A DNA stretch of 64,000 nucleotides from Girardinichthys multiradiatus (Eukaryota; Chordata; Actinopteri; Cyprinodontiformes; Goodeidae). Of the stretch, positions 45,201-54,900 are shown one piece after another; position 1 is the stretch's first letter; every line of letters begins with the position of its first letter. The notes below the pieces were generated by a model. That model was not told where the DNA came from. It saw only the letters and a program-made list of their open reading frames with translations, and did not search any database. The stretch lies in the NCBI RefSeq assembly GCF_021462225.1, contig NC_061816.1:11061390-11125389 (forward strand), given 5' to 3'. The position numbers and the translations under genes are program-made.

Positions 45201-48200
45201 TCAAATAATCATGTACAGTTATGCACTCAATACTTGGTTGGGAATCCTTTTGCAGAAATGATTGCTTCAATGCGGCGTGGCATGGAGGCAATCAGCCTGT
45301 GGCACTGCTGAGGTCTTAAGGAGGCCCAGGATGCTTCGATAGCGGCCTTTAGCTCATCCAGAGTGTTGGGTCTTGAGTCTCTCAACGTTCTCTTCACAAT
45401 ATCCCACAGATTCTCTATGGGGTTCAGGTCAGGAGAGTTGGCAGGCCAATTGAGCACAGTGATACCATGGTCAGTAAACCATTTACCAGTGGTTTTGGCA
45501 CTGTGAGTAGGTGCCAGGTCGTGCTGAATAAATGAAATCTTCATCTCCATAAAGCTTTTCAGCAGATGGAAGCATGAAGTGCTCCAAAATCTCCTGATAG
45601 CTAGCTGCATTGACCCTGCCCTTGATAAAACACAGTGGACCAACACCAGCAGCTGACACGGCACCCCAGACCATCACTGACTGTGGGTACTTGACACTGG
45701 ACTTCTGGCAATTTGGCATTTCCTTCTCCCCAGTCTTCCTCCAGACTCTGGCACCTTGATTTCCGAATGACATGCAGAATTTGCTTTCATCCGAAAAAAG
45801 TACTTTGGACCACTGAGCAATAGTCCAGTGCTGCTTCTCTGTAGCCCAGGTCAGGCGCTTCTGCCGCTGTTTCTGGTTCAAAAGTGGCTTGACCTGGGGA
45901 ATGCGGCACCTGTAGCCCATTTCCTGCACACGCCTGTGCACGGTGGCTCTGGATGTTTCTACTCCATACTCAGTCCACTGCTTCCGCAGGTCCCCCAAGG
46001 TCTGGAATCGGCCCTTCTCCACAATCTTCCTCAGGGTCCGGTCACCTCTTCTCGTTGTGCAGCGTTTTCTGCCACACTTTTTCCTTCCTACAGACTTCCC
46101 ACTGAGGTGCCTTGATACAGCACTCTGGGAACAGACTATTCGTTCAGAAATTTCTTTCTGTGTCTTACCCTCTTGCTTAAGGGTGTCAATAGTGGCCTTC
46201 TGGACAACAATCAGGTCTGCAGTCTTACCCATGATTGGGGTTTTGAGTGATGAACCAGGCTGGGAGTTTTAAATGCCTCAGGAATCTTTTGCAGGTGTTT
46301 AGAGTTAACTCGTTGATTCAGATGATTAGGTTCATAGCTCGTTTAGAGACCCTTTTAATGATATGCTAATTTTGTGAGATAGGAATTTTGGGTTTTCATG
46401 AGCTGTATGCCAAAATCATCCGTATTAAGACAATAAAAGACCTGAAATATTTCAGTTAGTGTGCAATGAATCTAAAATATATGAATGTTAAATTTTCATC
46501 ATTACATTATGGAAAATAATGAACTTTATCACAATATGCTAATATTTTGAGAAGGACCTGTATATTTACTCTCACTGTGCACATATATTTATATTATACT
46601 GTAGATATGTTTATACTGTTTAATTTGTATTGTATTGCACCGACTACACCAAAACAAATTCCTTGTATGTCCAAAAACGTACTTGGCAATAAAGCTTTTC
46701 TGAATCTGAAAGGAAGGTCACAAAGAGGGGCAAGGGAAATCAAGATAGGAAGGACATGAGGAGGAATAGAAAGAAGCAATGAAGAAGGTAAGATATAAGA
46801 TTAGATTGGAGGATAAAAGGAAGGAAAGATGTTAAAAGAAAGAAGTGCACAAGGAATTAATAAGGAACAAATTGAAAAAATTGGGAAAAAGATATGAATG
46901 ACAAGGAAGGAAACAAGAAATAAAGGACGGACACAATGAAGTATACAAGGAAAGAAAAAAAAGGACACAAAGGAGGGACACAACATTTAGAAAACTGGAA
47001 TAAAGTCTGCAAATACAAATACTTTACATACTCTTATCTTTCATACCTATCCAGACTTGGGAAGTATTAAAATCAATTTCCAACTTTTCCAGACTGTGTA
47101 GGAACCCTGAAAGATGGATTTTTCCACAAAAAGCATGCAGAGCAGAATAAAGGAACAGCTCACAAACCCACAAACACCGACACCAATCATCGAGTGTATA
47201 AGGAAGTCACCTTGGTCAGGAGGTGAGAGGGCTTCCCAGCTATGCTTTTCAGAATGAGTGAGGTTTCTTGGTCCAGATAGGAGTGCTTGGGTGAGGAAGA
47301 CAAGATAAAAAGAAAGAGCAGAGGAAGAGACAAAATATAGTGAAGTCAGTGCCAGATGATCATCTGAGGCTTATTAATTGCAGGGGATTTGATAATTTAT
47401 TTTAAATAAAGCAGCGTTGGAAAGAGAGAAGAGTCCATAAATAAAGCACTTAGCAGTTGTGGGTGTCATTAGCTGCAGCTGTAGGAAGTGAAGTAATGAT
47501 TGTGTGGAGTGTGAAAATGAGCTGAAAGGAAACATGACTGCATTCAGAGGTAGTCTCTGAAAAACCTCACCTACAATCCAGAGATACATTCACAAGTCCT
47601 TTTATAGCAAGTGGTGTTAAATTCTCATTGTTCTATGCACAAGCTGTATTTACAAACATAATATGTGCAAAACATTTCCAAAAACCCAGGTTTATCACTT
47701 TGTAATGTTCTGCAGTGTTTGCATGCCTTATCACAACCCATTGAAGACTTTCTCTGAAGAATGAAAAGAAAAAAGTACTTAGGTGTTTTCACATTAATGG
47801 ACCTGCAAACACAAACTTCAAGGTATATTAATGTGATTTTATGTGGTAAACCAACATTTAGTAGTGCATAATTGTTAAATGGATGTTAAATTATACATGG
47901 TTTTCACAAATTTTATGAATAAAAATCTGAAAAATATGGCATGCATTTGTCTTATCATGCATTCTAAGGTGGATTTATGTCTGGACTTTGACTGGGCCAT
48001 TCTCACATGGAATAAGCAATTCCATTGCAGCTCTTGCTGTATGTTTAGGGTGTGAACTTTCACTCCAGTTTAAAATCTTTTAATGCCTCTTAACAGTTTT
48101 TTTCCTGTGACGTCCTGTATTTAGTAGAAGAAAAGCTCAATGTGGGCCTCATCTAATAAGAACACCTTCCTCTACATTTTTGTAGTGACCCTTCCTTGTG

Positions 48201-51200
48201 ATTAAACTTACATGGGACTTCTACGGGTTTCTTTAGTTCACTCCTCCTGAAAAGGCCAACAGATTGTCCCACAAGAGCACTGAATCTATGCAGCCCCTCC
48301 ATTTGGTGGATTAGCAGCTGTCCCATACTCTTCTGTTTTCAGGTGATGGACTGAATAGTTCTCTGTACGATCTCCAAAGCTTGTAATATTGTTTTATAAC
48401 CTAACCCTGCTCCTTATCCCTGATGTTTCTGCTGTGTTCCTTGGTCTTCGTGATGCCGTTTGTTCACTAACCTTGTATCCTTTTCTTCCACTTCAAAATA
48501 ATGCACTGCGTTGAGTTGGTTTATTACATAAGATCCTAATAAAATATATAAAAGAGGTTGTAACCCAACATGTGAAAAAGTTGAATAGGTATGAAAACTT
48601 TTGCAGGACTGCATGCATAAATGTTCAGTGACCCTCTCCTCTTTATAAATTTTGATTATTTTGGCTTTGTATTGTCCAGTTAAAAAAAAAATCTTAAATG
48701 TAACATCTAAATCTTGCAAACGATATCCTTTGTTTATAGTATTTACATTGTTTGTACCATGGAAGCTATTTTTATGGGGAGGAACGTGTGCCATCAGAAA
48801 CTGAATTTAAATAGCTCAGACTGAATCTGTATTTGTGTAATTTGAAATTAAATGCATTGGTTTGAAAATTAATTTCACCAAACTGAATTTAATGGTTTGA
48901 AACTGTATTTCGTTATATTAAAAATTCAGTTTGACTACTTTCAATTTCAGTTCCAACATTCAGTTTTTTGTGTCACACATCTGGATCCTCAGCGTAACTG
49001 TAATTCAGTTTCTGATGGCACAAGTTTCTGCCCATATACTTTACATCATTGTATCACTTTACTGTACTCCTTACAGTGTAAATGCGAGAATGTGCGCCCC
49101 ACATGCAAATTCACACACATGAAAACTTACAGTGGCCCGGTCCACTCCCCCCTCGCGTGAGGTGAAGTCAAGCTGGCGCCTGGCCGGCCTACTGTTGGCC
49201 CGTCGCAGTGTGACATGCTGGAAAAGTCGGAAGGTGCAGACAGGCAGACAAGCGGGTGCGTGTGTGTTTGTGGAAACAGGCCAACAATAAATCAAAAGAT
49301 GCAAACACAAACACAGTAAACACATGCAGGAGGGCAAGGGAACATGCAGGATAACATGGTGGTTCTGAACTGACTGTTTTGGACGCCTCCTTAGAAGCTT
49401 GGAGTAAAATGTTAGCTGAGATTTGCTGTGTGTAAAGCAGGTTAAATGCGTCTTAACAACACTTTAGAGGATCAGTTGCTTTTGTTAGAGAGCCAGTGCA
49501 TTTGGTGAGTTAAAGGAGCTCAGAAAAAGGTGGAATTAACGTTACAATCCAAAACATTACAGGTTGCAGCGTGTATAATTACAAACGAGAGGATGCACAA
49601 ACCACAAGGCCGCAGGGTTAAAAACATGCAACTCCGACTCAACTGACAACGCTTGGTTATCTTTGCTGTGTGCTTTGTTTTTGGTTTCTGTGCACACATC
49701 ATACCTCTGTGCTGTTCTGGACCTGACCCTGCGCGCTTGGAGTGCCCTCCTCATCTACCTCTCCTCCCGTCGTCCCTTTATCCGTGTCCAGGGAGTCCAT
49801 GCTGGAAGCTGAGGCGCATGCCGAATTAATGCTTGACCGCTGCGACTGAGCCTCCTGCTCGCTGATCGCACCCACTGACCCAGTCCTGCGGTGCTGCCCG
49901 CCGCCAGACGATCCAGAAGAGGGACGTCGCAAAGCCGTGGAGGAAACTGAAGATGAGGAAGACGAAGAAGAAGTCTGACGTGCCGCTTCATCCATGCTGA
50001 GGGAGGCCTTCTCTAGCTGAGAGGTGATGTCGTCCAGGGAGATATTGGAGGCCACGGGCCGGGAGTTAACGCTGCCGCCTCGAACTGTGTTTGCCGGCGA
50101 TGCTCTGGCACTGCTGCTGGTACTTCCTGGAGGAGAGGTTTAATGAAAAAAAAAACTGAGATGAAGGAAAGCAGAATCATCTGAGAGCACAGAAGTAGTT
50201 TACTACAAAAACATGTTTAACACCAAACAGTAAGTTTTCAGTTTTAAAACATTCGCCAAATCAAAATTGCAGACTTTTCCCAACTCAGATTTCAAGAGTT
50301 TTTAAGTCCCTTTGCCCATTTTAAGTATAAACGCACAAAGGTTCTCTATGTATTTACTCTAGATATTTCCACAGAGGTCAGGATGGATAGCCAGTTCTTA
50401 TTTTCTGATATTATTTATCTCTCTGGAAATAAAAAGACACCTGGATCACAACTTATTTCCTCTTCTCTGGCAACTCTTGCTCTTCAACCTCCAGAAAACC
50501 CAAACTGATGTGGAGGGAGGTTATTTTTTCATATTTCAAATGCAGATTATTCAAAAACCCGAAAAACATTTTCCATGGGTGTAATAAATCTAGCTAGGCC
50601 TCCTTTCATGCAAAACTCTTTTTGACTTCCTGGTTTACACTCCAGCCGCTGTGTTTTGTCTAACAAGACAGAGTCTGACTAAAATCCTGCTTCCTGTGAG
50701 CCTCTGTTCATTTTTGTCAGTATTTTGTTCTGAATCAGTGGAGAACAAAGCAAGTGCTCATTCTGGGTTTGAGGTGAGTTATTAAACAGAGTCTTTTTAT
50801 ACGTTGAGTAAATGAAAGTCTTTCTGACCTTTGATATGCACACAAAGCAGGGGAATAACTCATAGTACAATCTCCTTAAAATGAAGCATGCTATAAAGAG
50901 ATGCAATTAACCCATACTACCTCCACTGCTTCCCCCTCCACCGGTGCCACTGTGCTTGGTGCTGGCACTGCGGCCCCCAGGGCCCCTCTGTTGTCCTTTG
51001 TTCTGGCTGCGGGATGTTGAGTTTGGTTTGGAGATGGTGGTGAGCTCCTGCTCGATGGAGCAAAGGTCAGCCATCAGAGCATCCAAGTCGACGTTGTCTC
51101 CCTGATTGAGAGCCTCTGTAAAAAGATTTTATATGGTATAGAGGTGGAAGCAGGTTATTTACTGGGCCACCTCAAAAAATTTGATTATTTCCCTGATTCA

Positions 51201-51901
51201 GAAATGGAAACTCATATATATTCATTACACAGAGAGTGATATATTTCAATGTTTTTTCCTGTATATTTTGATGACTATAGCTTACAACTTTTAAAAACTC
51301 AGATTCCACTTTGAACTACCTACTTTATAAATGAATTCCATCATATTTTGATTTACTGAGATGCACGTGTGTACCGGTCAGTGTGGATGGTAAATGCGCT
51401 GCTTTTCCACACCTAATATTATGACAGAAGTCTCACCATTTATGTTGTACATAGAGAAACGGTAGGAGAAGTTGGCTATGTTCGTCTCCTGCCTGAGCGG
51501 TGGCTTCTGCAGTGCTTTTTGAGGCCTTCCATCATCCAGACTCTGTGTTGCACACAAAGGCGAAAAAAAATAGCAAACACTATGAAATACAACTAAAGCG
51601 GAGGATCATAGCTACCATATCTGACTGCAAAACTCCTTAGTCTCTCTCACACACAGCGCAGCATATCTGCACAATGTAAAGTGAAAGGTTGGGGGAGAGT
51701 TGCTAGGAAACAGAGACAGGATTAGCAGTGTTAAGGTTGCCATGGATACAGCCTCTTCCTTATTTCCCCCTGTCTGCCTACCTGTGTGAGCTTGTCTAGC
51801 TCGCCTAGCCAGGCCCCAAACATCTTGTCCAGGTCCTGGTCCTCCTTGTCGCTGTCCTCCTCCGCCCCGTGGTCCAACTCGTCGTCCGACACCTGATCCA
51901 T
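27262..51901 (-). CDS. raph1: Ras-associated and pleckstrin homology domains-containing protein 1 (lamellipodin), complete
   Basis: Sixteen exons in phase: 51901-51782, 51542-51437, 51115-50921, 50126-49705, 49217-49131, 47285-47211, 38929-38852, 36946-36787, 36678-36557, 36259-36194, 36078-35935, 34938-34828, 30398-30300, 30183-30063, 29934-29798 and 29715-27262. Together they encode about 1,498 aa (human about 1,250). The N terminus [20 protein letters not shown] matches the family. A coiled-coil ([16 protein letters not shown]) is followed by a Ras-association domain ([17 protein letters not shown] to FKNPQ), then a PH domain ([20 protein letters not shown] to VNGIRIAK). The last exon is proline-rich, with five FPPPP motifs for Ena/VASP EVH1 domains, and ends [16 protein letters not shown]. 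From family knowledge, it links Ras/Rap and phosphoinositide signals to Ena/VASP and actin at lamellipodia. Introns hold two of the three Tc1 copies and an L2 LINE. The last exon has a tandem CAGCAG-type acceptor choice. Confidence 0.96.
29715..29720 (-). promoter_or_regulatory. Tandem (NAGNAG) acceptor at the raph1 last exon
   Basis: The acceptor reads AAGCAG directly before ATGAGGATGGAG. Splicing after the first or second AG would include or skip one Gln codon, both in frame. Confidence 0.5.
31100..32150 (+). repeat. Dispersed teleost repeat in raph1 intron 12, with GCGCTATATAAATAAAA-type end
   Basis: It includes the phrases GCAGATGGCCGCTCACACTGAGCCTGGTTCTGCTGGAGG, TTCCTGTTAAAAGGGAG, CCACTGTCGCTACATGC and GTGCCTTGAGACGTCATGTG, and ends in GAATTGAAATTGAATTG. 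A second, smaller related end (AAATAAGCGCTATATAAAAT) lies near 31200. The layout suggests a retroposed repeat with a short tandem tail. A diverged copy is at 40340-40590. Family name not assigned. Confidence 0.55.
32155..32640 (-). mobile_element. Degraded DNA-transposon relic
   Basis: The antisense phrase TCATCTTAGTCTCCTTTGACC resembles the region around the first Asp of Tc1 transposase (KLWSDETK reversed). The rest is full of stops. Assignment is tentative and limits are approximate. Confidence 0.35.
32643..32805 (+). mobile_element. 5'-truncated L2 LINE 3' end
   Basis: This 160-bp piece (ACAGATGTTGCAAATGCACC to GGCAATAAAGCTGATTCTGATTCTGA) is nearly identical to the reverse complement of the 3' end of the LINE at 16005-19136. 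It is therefore a dead-on-arrival insertion of the same subfamily, ending in the same TTCTGA tail. Confidence 0.8.
33143..34752 (+). mobile_element. Full-length Tc1/mariner element, copy 2 (structurally intact)
   Basis: The element is 1,610 bp with terminal inverted repeats of about 200 bp and TA duplications at 33141-33142 and 34753-34754. The only terminal blemish is a final G to A at 34752. It lies in raph1 intron 12, opposite in strand to raph1. Its ends and spacing (328 bp from terminus to ATG) equal those of copy 1. Confidence 0.95.
33471..34475 (+). CDS. Tc1 transposase, intact 334 aa DD34E enzyme
   Basis: Uninterrupted frame from [16 protein letters not shown] to AKGFPTKY. The N-terminal bipartite helix-turn-helix domain ([34 protein letters not shown]) has a basic linker ([10 protein letters not shown]). 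The catalytic domain has Asp in LFSDESKF, Asp in QHDLAPAHS and Glu in [12 protein letters not shown]. The last two are separated by 34 residues, as in Tc1 enzymes. A glycine-containing region [13 protein letters not shown] is also conserved. Length equals the usual 330-345 aa. All catalytic residues are present, so activity is possible, though the 3' terminal base change may matter. Confidence 0.93.
   Translation: MGKTADLTAVQKATIDTLKQEGKTQKDISERIGCSQSAVSRHLSGKSVGRKKCGRKRCTTRRGDRTLRKIVEKGRFQTLGDLRKQWTESGVETSRATVHRRVQEMGYRCRIPQVKPLLNQKQRQKRLTWATEKQHWTVAQWSKVLFSDESKFCMSFGNQGARVWRKTGEKEMPKCQKSSVKYPQSVMVWGAVSAAGVGPLCFIKGRVNAASYQEILEHFMLPSAEKLYGDEDFIFQHDLAPAHSAKTTGKWFTDHGITVLNWPANSPDLNPIENLWDIVKRTLRDSRPNTLDELKAAIEASWASIRPQQCHRLIASMPRRIEAVISAKGFPTKY
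37018..37444. mobile_element. MITE with inverted GACGGAGTAYTARGGYCAGGCTAAGA ends
   Basis: The left end (GGCGACGGAGTATTAAGGCCAGGCTAAGA) and the reverse complement of the right end (TACGACGGAGTACTAGGGTCAGGCTAAGAGATTTTATTTT) match. Both continue into ATAAAGT-rich, CGAGAATAAA-bearing arms. The element is about 425 bp, has no coding capacity and lies in raph1 intron 7. Superfamily not determined. Confidence 0.7.
37445..37700 (+). pseudogene. Tc1 transposase N-terminal relic
   Basis: In shifting frames the plus strand gives [16 protein letters not shown], then [11 protein letters not shown] and [12 protein letters not shown]. This parallels the DNA-binding half of the intact transposase at 33471-34475, but is clearly a more diverged family. 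The catalytic half is missing. Confidence 0.6.
37701..38851 (-). other. raph1 intron 7 remainder; no gene seen
   Basis: Unique-looking sequence without recognisable exons or repeats. Short open frames have no coding support. Confidence 0.4.
39065..39097 (-). CDS. raph1: Candidate alternative first coding exon of raph1
   Basis: On the minus strand an ATG in strong context (AGAATGG) opens 11 codons ([11 protein letters not shown]), ending exactly at a consensus donor (AAG followed by GTAAGC) at 39064-39063. The phase is 0, and the next raph1 exon (38929-38852, [11 protein letters not shown]) also begins in phase 0. The spliced product would therefore join directly to the coiled-coil, RA and PH domains, skipping about 335 N-terminal residues. 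Sequence upstream (39160-39420) is more CpG-rich than the surrounding intron. This is inference from splice signal and frame only. Confidence 0.45.
40340..40590 (+). repeat. Diverged copy of the GCGCTATATAAATAAA-type repeat
   Basis: It shares TCAGGAGGAATGATTGC, a TGGTACTATATAAATAAACTTAACTGAA end and general order with 31600-32150. Truncated and old. Confidence 0.45.
40591..41150 (-). mobile_element. Non-LTR retrotransposon relic (reverse transcriptase C-terminal region)
   Basis: Begins ATCCATCTTCGGGTCACGGGGG and keeps the order of an antisense fish LINE 3' coding end: TGGGTCTGCCCCACGTCTTC, GTGTGACATGAACAGAATACC, CAGATGATGGAGCTCCGTCC, CACATATCGACCGGC and CACCAAGATATCTGAACGCC. It is the same family as the plus-strand relic at 60520-61040. 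Many stops. Confidence 0.6.
41640..42480. repeat. 840-bp purine-rich low-complexity tract, (GAAA)n/(GGAAA)n
   Basis: The plus strand is almost entirely A and G, becoming regular GAAAGAAAGGGAAAGAAATAAAGAAA units from about 42235. The long Ser/Phe/Leu reading frames on the other strand are an artefact of this composition. It lies in raph1 intron 6. Confidence 0.85.
42500..42672 (+). mobile_element. L2 LINE fragment, duplicated piece
   Basis: It contains ACAAGTTTGGCAAGGCAGTGAAAGAGGCC and AGCTCCAAAACCAGTTCTCAGCCAACGACTC. The same stretch recurs at 43050-43155 at the left end of the larger LINE copy. It encodes the region between endonuclease and reverse transcriptase. Confidence 0.7.
43050..44947 (+). 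mobile_element. L2-clade LINE, 5'-truncated, interrupted by Tc1 copy 3
   Basis: Plus strand frames give the reverse transcriptase: [28 protein letters not shown], then (after TAA at 43806-43808) [47 protein letters not shown], and after a frameshift near 44205 [16 protein letters not shown] to the C terminus (44213-44779). The 3' UTR is cut by Tc1 copy 3 at 44948 and resumes at 46563-46712. It is inactive because of the truncation, the stop and the frameshift. It is related to, but clearly diverged from, the LINE at 16005-19136. Confidence 0.85.
43545..44779 (+). pseudogene. L2 LINE reverse transcriptase pseudogene
   Basis: Three open pieces (43545-43808, 43824-44207, 44213-44779) together span the reverse transcriptase and C-terminal domains. 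They are broken by one in-frame TAA at 43806 and one frameshift near 44205. The active-site motif FADD is intact. Confidence 0.8.
44950..46560 (-). mobile_element. Full-length Tc1/mariner element, copy 3, nested in the L2 LINE
   Basis: The element is 1,611 bp, one base longer than the other two copies. It has the same CAGGTCCTTCTCAAAATATT termini and TA duplications at 44948-44949 and 46561-46562. It sits within the 3' UTR of the L2 LINE and therefore inserted after that LINE did. Lies in raph1 intron 6. Confidence 0.95.
45227..46232 (-). pseudogene. Tc1 transposase, copy 3, frameshifted
   Basis: The frame opens at 46232 ([11 protein letters not shown]) and matches copy 2 until the GDEDFI region. 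There an extra T/A base near 45528 (plus CTGAATAAATGA versus CTGAAAAATGA) shifts the frame just before the second catalytic Asp. The rest continues in another frame to 45227 with [12 protein letters not shown] present. Not functional as it stands. Confidence 0.9.
46563..46712 (+). mobile_element. 3' end of the L2 LINE, right of the Tc1 insertion
   Basis: It continues the LINE 3' UTR (TTTGTATTGTATTGCACCGAC, AAATTCCTTGTATGTCC, CTTGGCAATAAAGC) and ends in a TTCTGAATCTGA tail, matching the other L2 3' ends in the window. Confidence 0.75.
46713..47000. repeat. Purine-rich low-complexity tract
   Basis: AGGAAGG/AAGAAAG-like sequence similar to 41640-42480. It follows the LINE end, suggesting the LINE and its Tc1 insert sit inside one ancestral purine-rich tract. 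Confidence 0.6.
47680..48615 (-). mobile_element. Degraded Tc1 element with antisense transposase
   Basis: It retains TTTGACTGGGCCATTCTCAC, GCAGCTCTTGCTGTATGTTTAGGG, CTGAATAGTTCTCTGTACGATC, TATAACCTAACCCTGCTCC and TGTTCCTTGGTCTTCGTGATG. Its ends have GTGAAAAAGTTGAATAGGTATG-type terminal sequence. Frames are broken throughout. It is the same family as 8455-8700 and lies in raph1 intron 5. Confidence 0.65.
49131..49217 (-). CDS. raph1: Raph1 29-codon exon, likely alternatively spliced
   Basis: Acceptor TTTTCCAG and perfect donor GTAAGT bound 87 nt, exactly 29 codons ([16 protein letters not shown]...), phase 0 on both sides. It can be included or skipped without a shift. It lies between the Ser-rich exon and [12 protein letters not shown]. 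The encoded peptide is Arg-rich and I do not recognise a mammalian counterpart at this position. Confidence 0.6.
51160..51375. mobile_element. MITE relic in raph1 intron 2
   Basis: It carries CACAGAGAGTGATATATTTCAATG and TTGATTTACTGAGATGCACG, the terminal motifs seen at 6005-6195 and 25950-26585. It is about 210 bp and lies only 45 bp from an exon. Confidence 0.5.
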
Positions 51902-51999
51902 CTGCATGCACCGGAAAGATGATGAGCAAAATTAGACATTTTCTAGTATCATCTTAAAATCCTGCAAACCATGAGGATTATAGGCCAGAGGAGGAAAAA

Positions 52000-54900
52000 G
52001 CATCCTTCACCGGGCCGAACAGACACCAGTTTATCCGAGTGCTAAATACAGTGTCAGTGCAAGTGATGCAGGTCATATTGAAGGCCACACACACAGCATT
52101 TAAGGCCTAAAAAAGGACAGAAATGTAGTAGCTAAGGGGCTTTGCAGTTGTTTTTAATGACATAGCTCCCCCAAGTGGACAGAAAGGGTAGCTCTGCTGG
52201 ATATCTACTGTGCTAATAGTGAATATCTAGGAAATCAATTTATTGTTATTTGAATGTAAAGCAAAAAGTTTATAGCAAGAAGATACCTTGTTTCTCTATG
52301 ATCTCTCAACAGATTAGCGTAAAAAAACCAAAAAGAGAATACCTAAACATAATGTAAAAATAGGTGAAATAATATAAAGTACATAATGTTAATGGGTGTT
52401 TAGAATTTTAAAGGGCAAATAACCTCACATTTAATAGTCAGAAGAAAACATCTGCTAATGTACGTGGGTCACTATTACACAGATCAATAACCCTCTCTCC
52501 AAACCTTCCTCCTACATATTCACAATAATAACAGCAGTAAAGTTAATTTCCTCCCTGCCTGAGACAAAAAGGAGAGAACATTTGACTGTTTTGACCATCC
52601 TTTCATCCATACCATGTGTAACATTAGCTTAAAGTGACTTTTTAGGACCAAATCTGTGAGAAAACTAAATGCAGATCAACTGATAAAGTTTGAGTTTTGT
52701 GACATACAAACTTTATCCTGGTAATAACATTTGGACATATGCGTTACTGTTCTGTAGTTAAACCCTAATGTGTATAACACATACTGATTATGTGGATGAA
52801 AGTGAGACTTGCACAACCACTTGCATACCTCGTTAGTATGAAGTAGTGTGATGAAAGTGGTTTGGAGAAATGGATTGCAAACGGTTGTGGGCATTAGAAC
52901 AGGATTATCATAATTTTTTTAAGTTCTTGTCAGAAGCAGGCATTCATCATTGTGGTAAATGACAGGCAGACTTGGATCACCCGGAGAGTTTTTAAATCTC
53001 TTTATAGCAGGGGGTTCCCAAACATATCAGCCTGTCACTGCCAAAATAACAGTACCAGAGACTGGGGACCCCTAAAAACACATACAATTTCTTCCCTTCC
53101 CTCTATATTTATTAAATAAATAAATATAGAGTTTCATAAGTTAATGGTATATTTAATTATTTAATGTATCAACTAAATAAATGTTACAGTAAAATGAATT
53201 ATTATGAAATTCAAAGGTACATTTTTTATTTGATGGTTCATTTGTTTATTTCATGATATATTTATTTATTTATTTGTCCAATTAGCCCTCCACACACCTC
53301 AGGGGTCACATTAGAATAATTCTCACAATACCCCACCTGGTGTCTCGTGACCCCCCAGAGGGTCCCAAACCCCTACTTTAGGAACCTCTGCTCTATAGGG
53401 TGCCAGTTTGTTAGGTCTCCAAGCTACTGCTCTCAGCAACATTTCTCCTGACTTCCTTCCTTATCAGTGTATATATCCCCACATAAATATTAACTTTATG
53501 CACTCAAATTCGAGCTGCAGAATTTGATAGCTACTTTTTAGTTGGGTGGTTATTGTCTCATATGTTAATGCCCACGATCACAATCTGAGTTACTGTAAGC
53601 ACTCTTGGGTAACTTTCAGCTGCATTCTCAGCTGCTTGCTTGTTTTGTTTTTCACATCTTTCTCATTGTGGACATAAAAAAACTTTTAGATTTATCATAC
53701 TGTCAGAAACATATGTCCTTTATTAGAGCAAAAGCTGTTTCTATGTGTTTCTATGTGCAGAGCCAGGACAGACTTGCCTGCAAAAATGAAGAGAATAAAA
53801 TATAGGCACTATAGACTATATGTGGTTCATGCAACAAAGAGAGCCAGACACAACAATTGTAAAGAAATAGAGATGAAAAGGGGGAGAAAGGGGAAGGAAA
53901 AAAGGGGAAAGAAACGGGGAAACAATAACTGTTACAACAATGACAAGATGATTGCATGAGGTTAATGTGGAGTAGCCTGAATCGTGTGCAGAGAGTCTAA
54001 TACAGAACACAAGGTCACTTTAATACAGACAAAGCATAAATTAGTGACTGACAAACAGATAAAACTTTAAAACAAATCCCAACAGGTCATGGTCTGCAGC
54101 CTTGAGCTATGCAAAAGTATCTACTAGAATCCTTGGTTTATTTAGATAACACTGACATCTGAATGAGGACTGAATAGGATAACAAGAACACGAGTCTCCA
54201 CTGAATCTTTCTGGAGGCACATTTATAAAGTTGAATGAAAAGTACAATCAAGATACATAGATATGTGCACAGTAAAAGGGAGTGAATCCCTGTATAGTTC
54301 ACATCCTATGGTACAGTCCAGCGATTTCACTCCAGACCAGTCTGATGGAATATTCCACAGTAATCCCGTTGATGTTTTCAGGCGGTGTCACGGCCTCCAG
54401 TTATCCAAACCATGTAGTGTCAGTCACCAGTTGGGACTGTAACAAACCAGGATTAACTCCCTTGATGACCTTGTTCCATTGATTTGGCAAATATTCTGCA
54501 AGCTTTTATTACAATTTTTCAGTTTCTACAAGAAAACTGAAATTCATATTGTGCTAATGGAGAGGGGTAAAAGCTCGGAAAACATGAGGCAGGTGCTAAA
54601 AGGCAAACCAGTCATGCATGGCAACGCAGACTGAAACCCCACAGCAGTTGAGAGACACTTGTTACAGTGTCCCATTACAGTGCTGATGATGGATAGCTTC
54701 CTGCTTTGGCATTGGGACTTGGCCCATCAGCTTGCAGAAGAAGGCGGAATCTGCATGAGCAACCTAAAAACAAACCCAGCAAATCAGTGTGAGGGTGTTT
54801 AAAATTATATCCATGCTCTCACAAGCGAGTGTGTGAGGCGGAACAGGAAATGGCCTGGATGTGCAGAATTCCTAATTTCCCTTATGACCCATTCCATATC

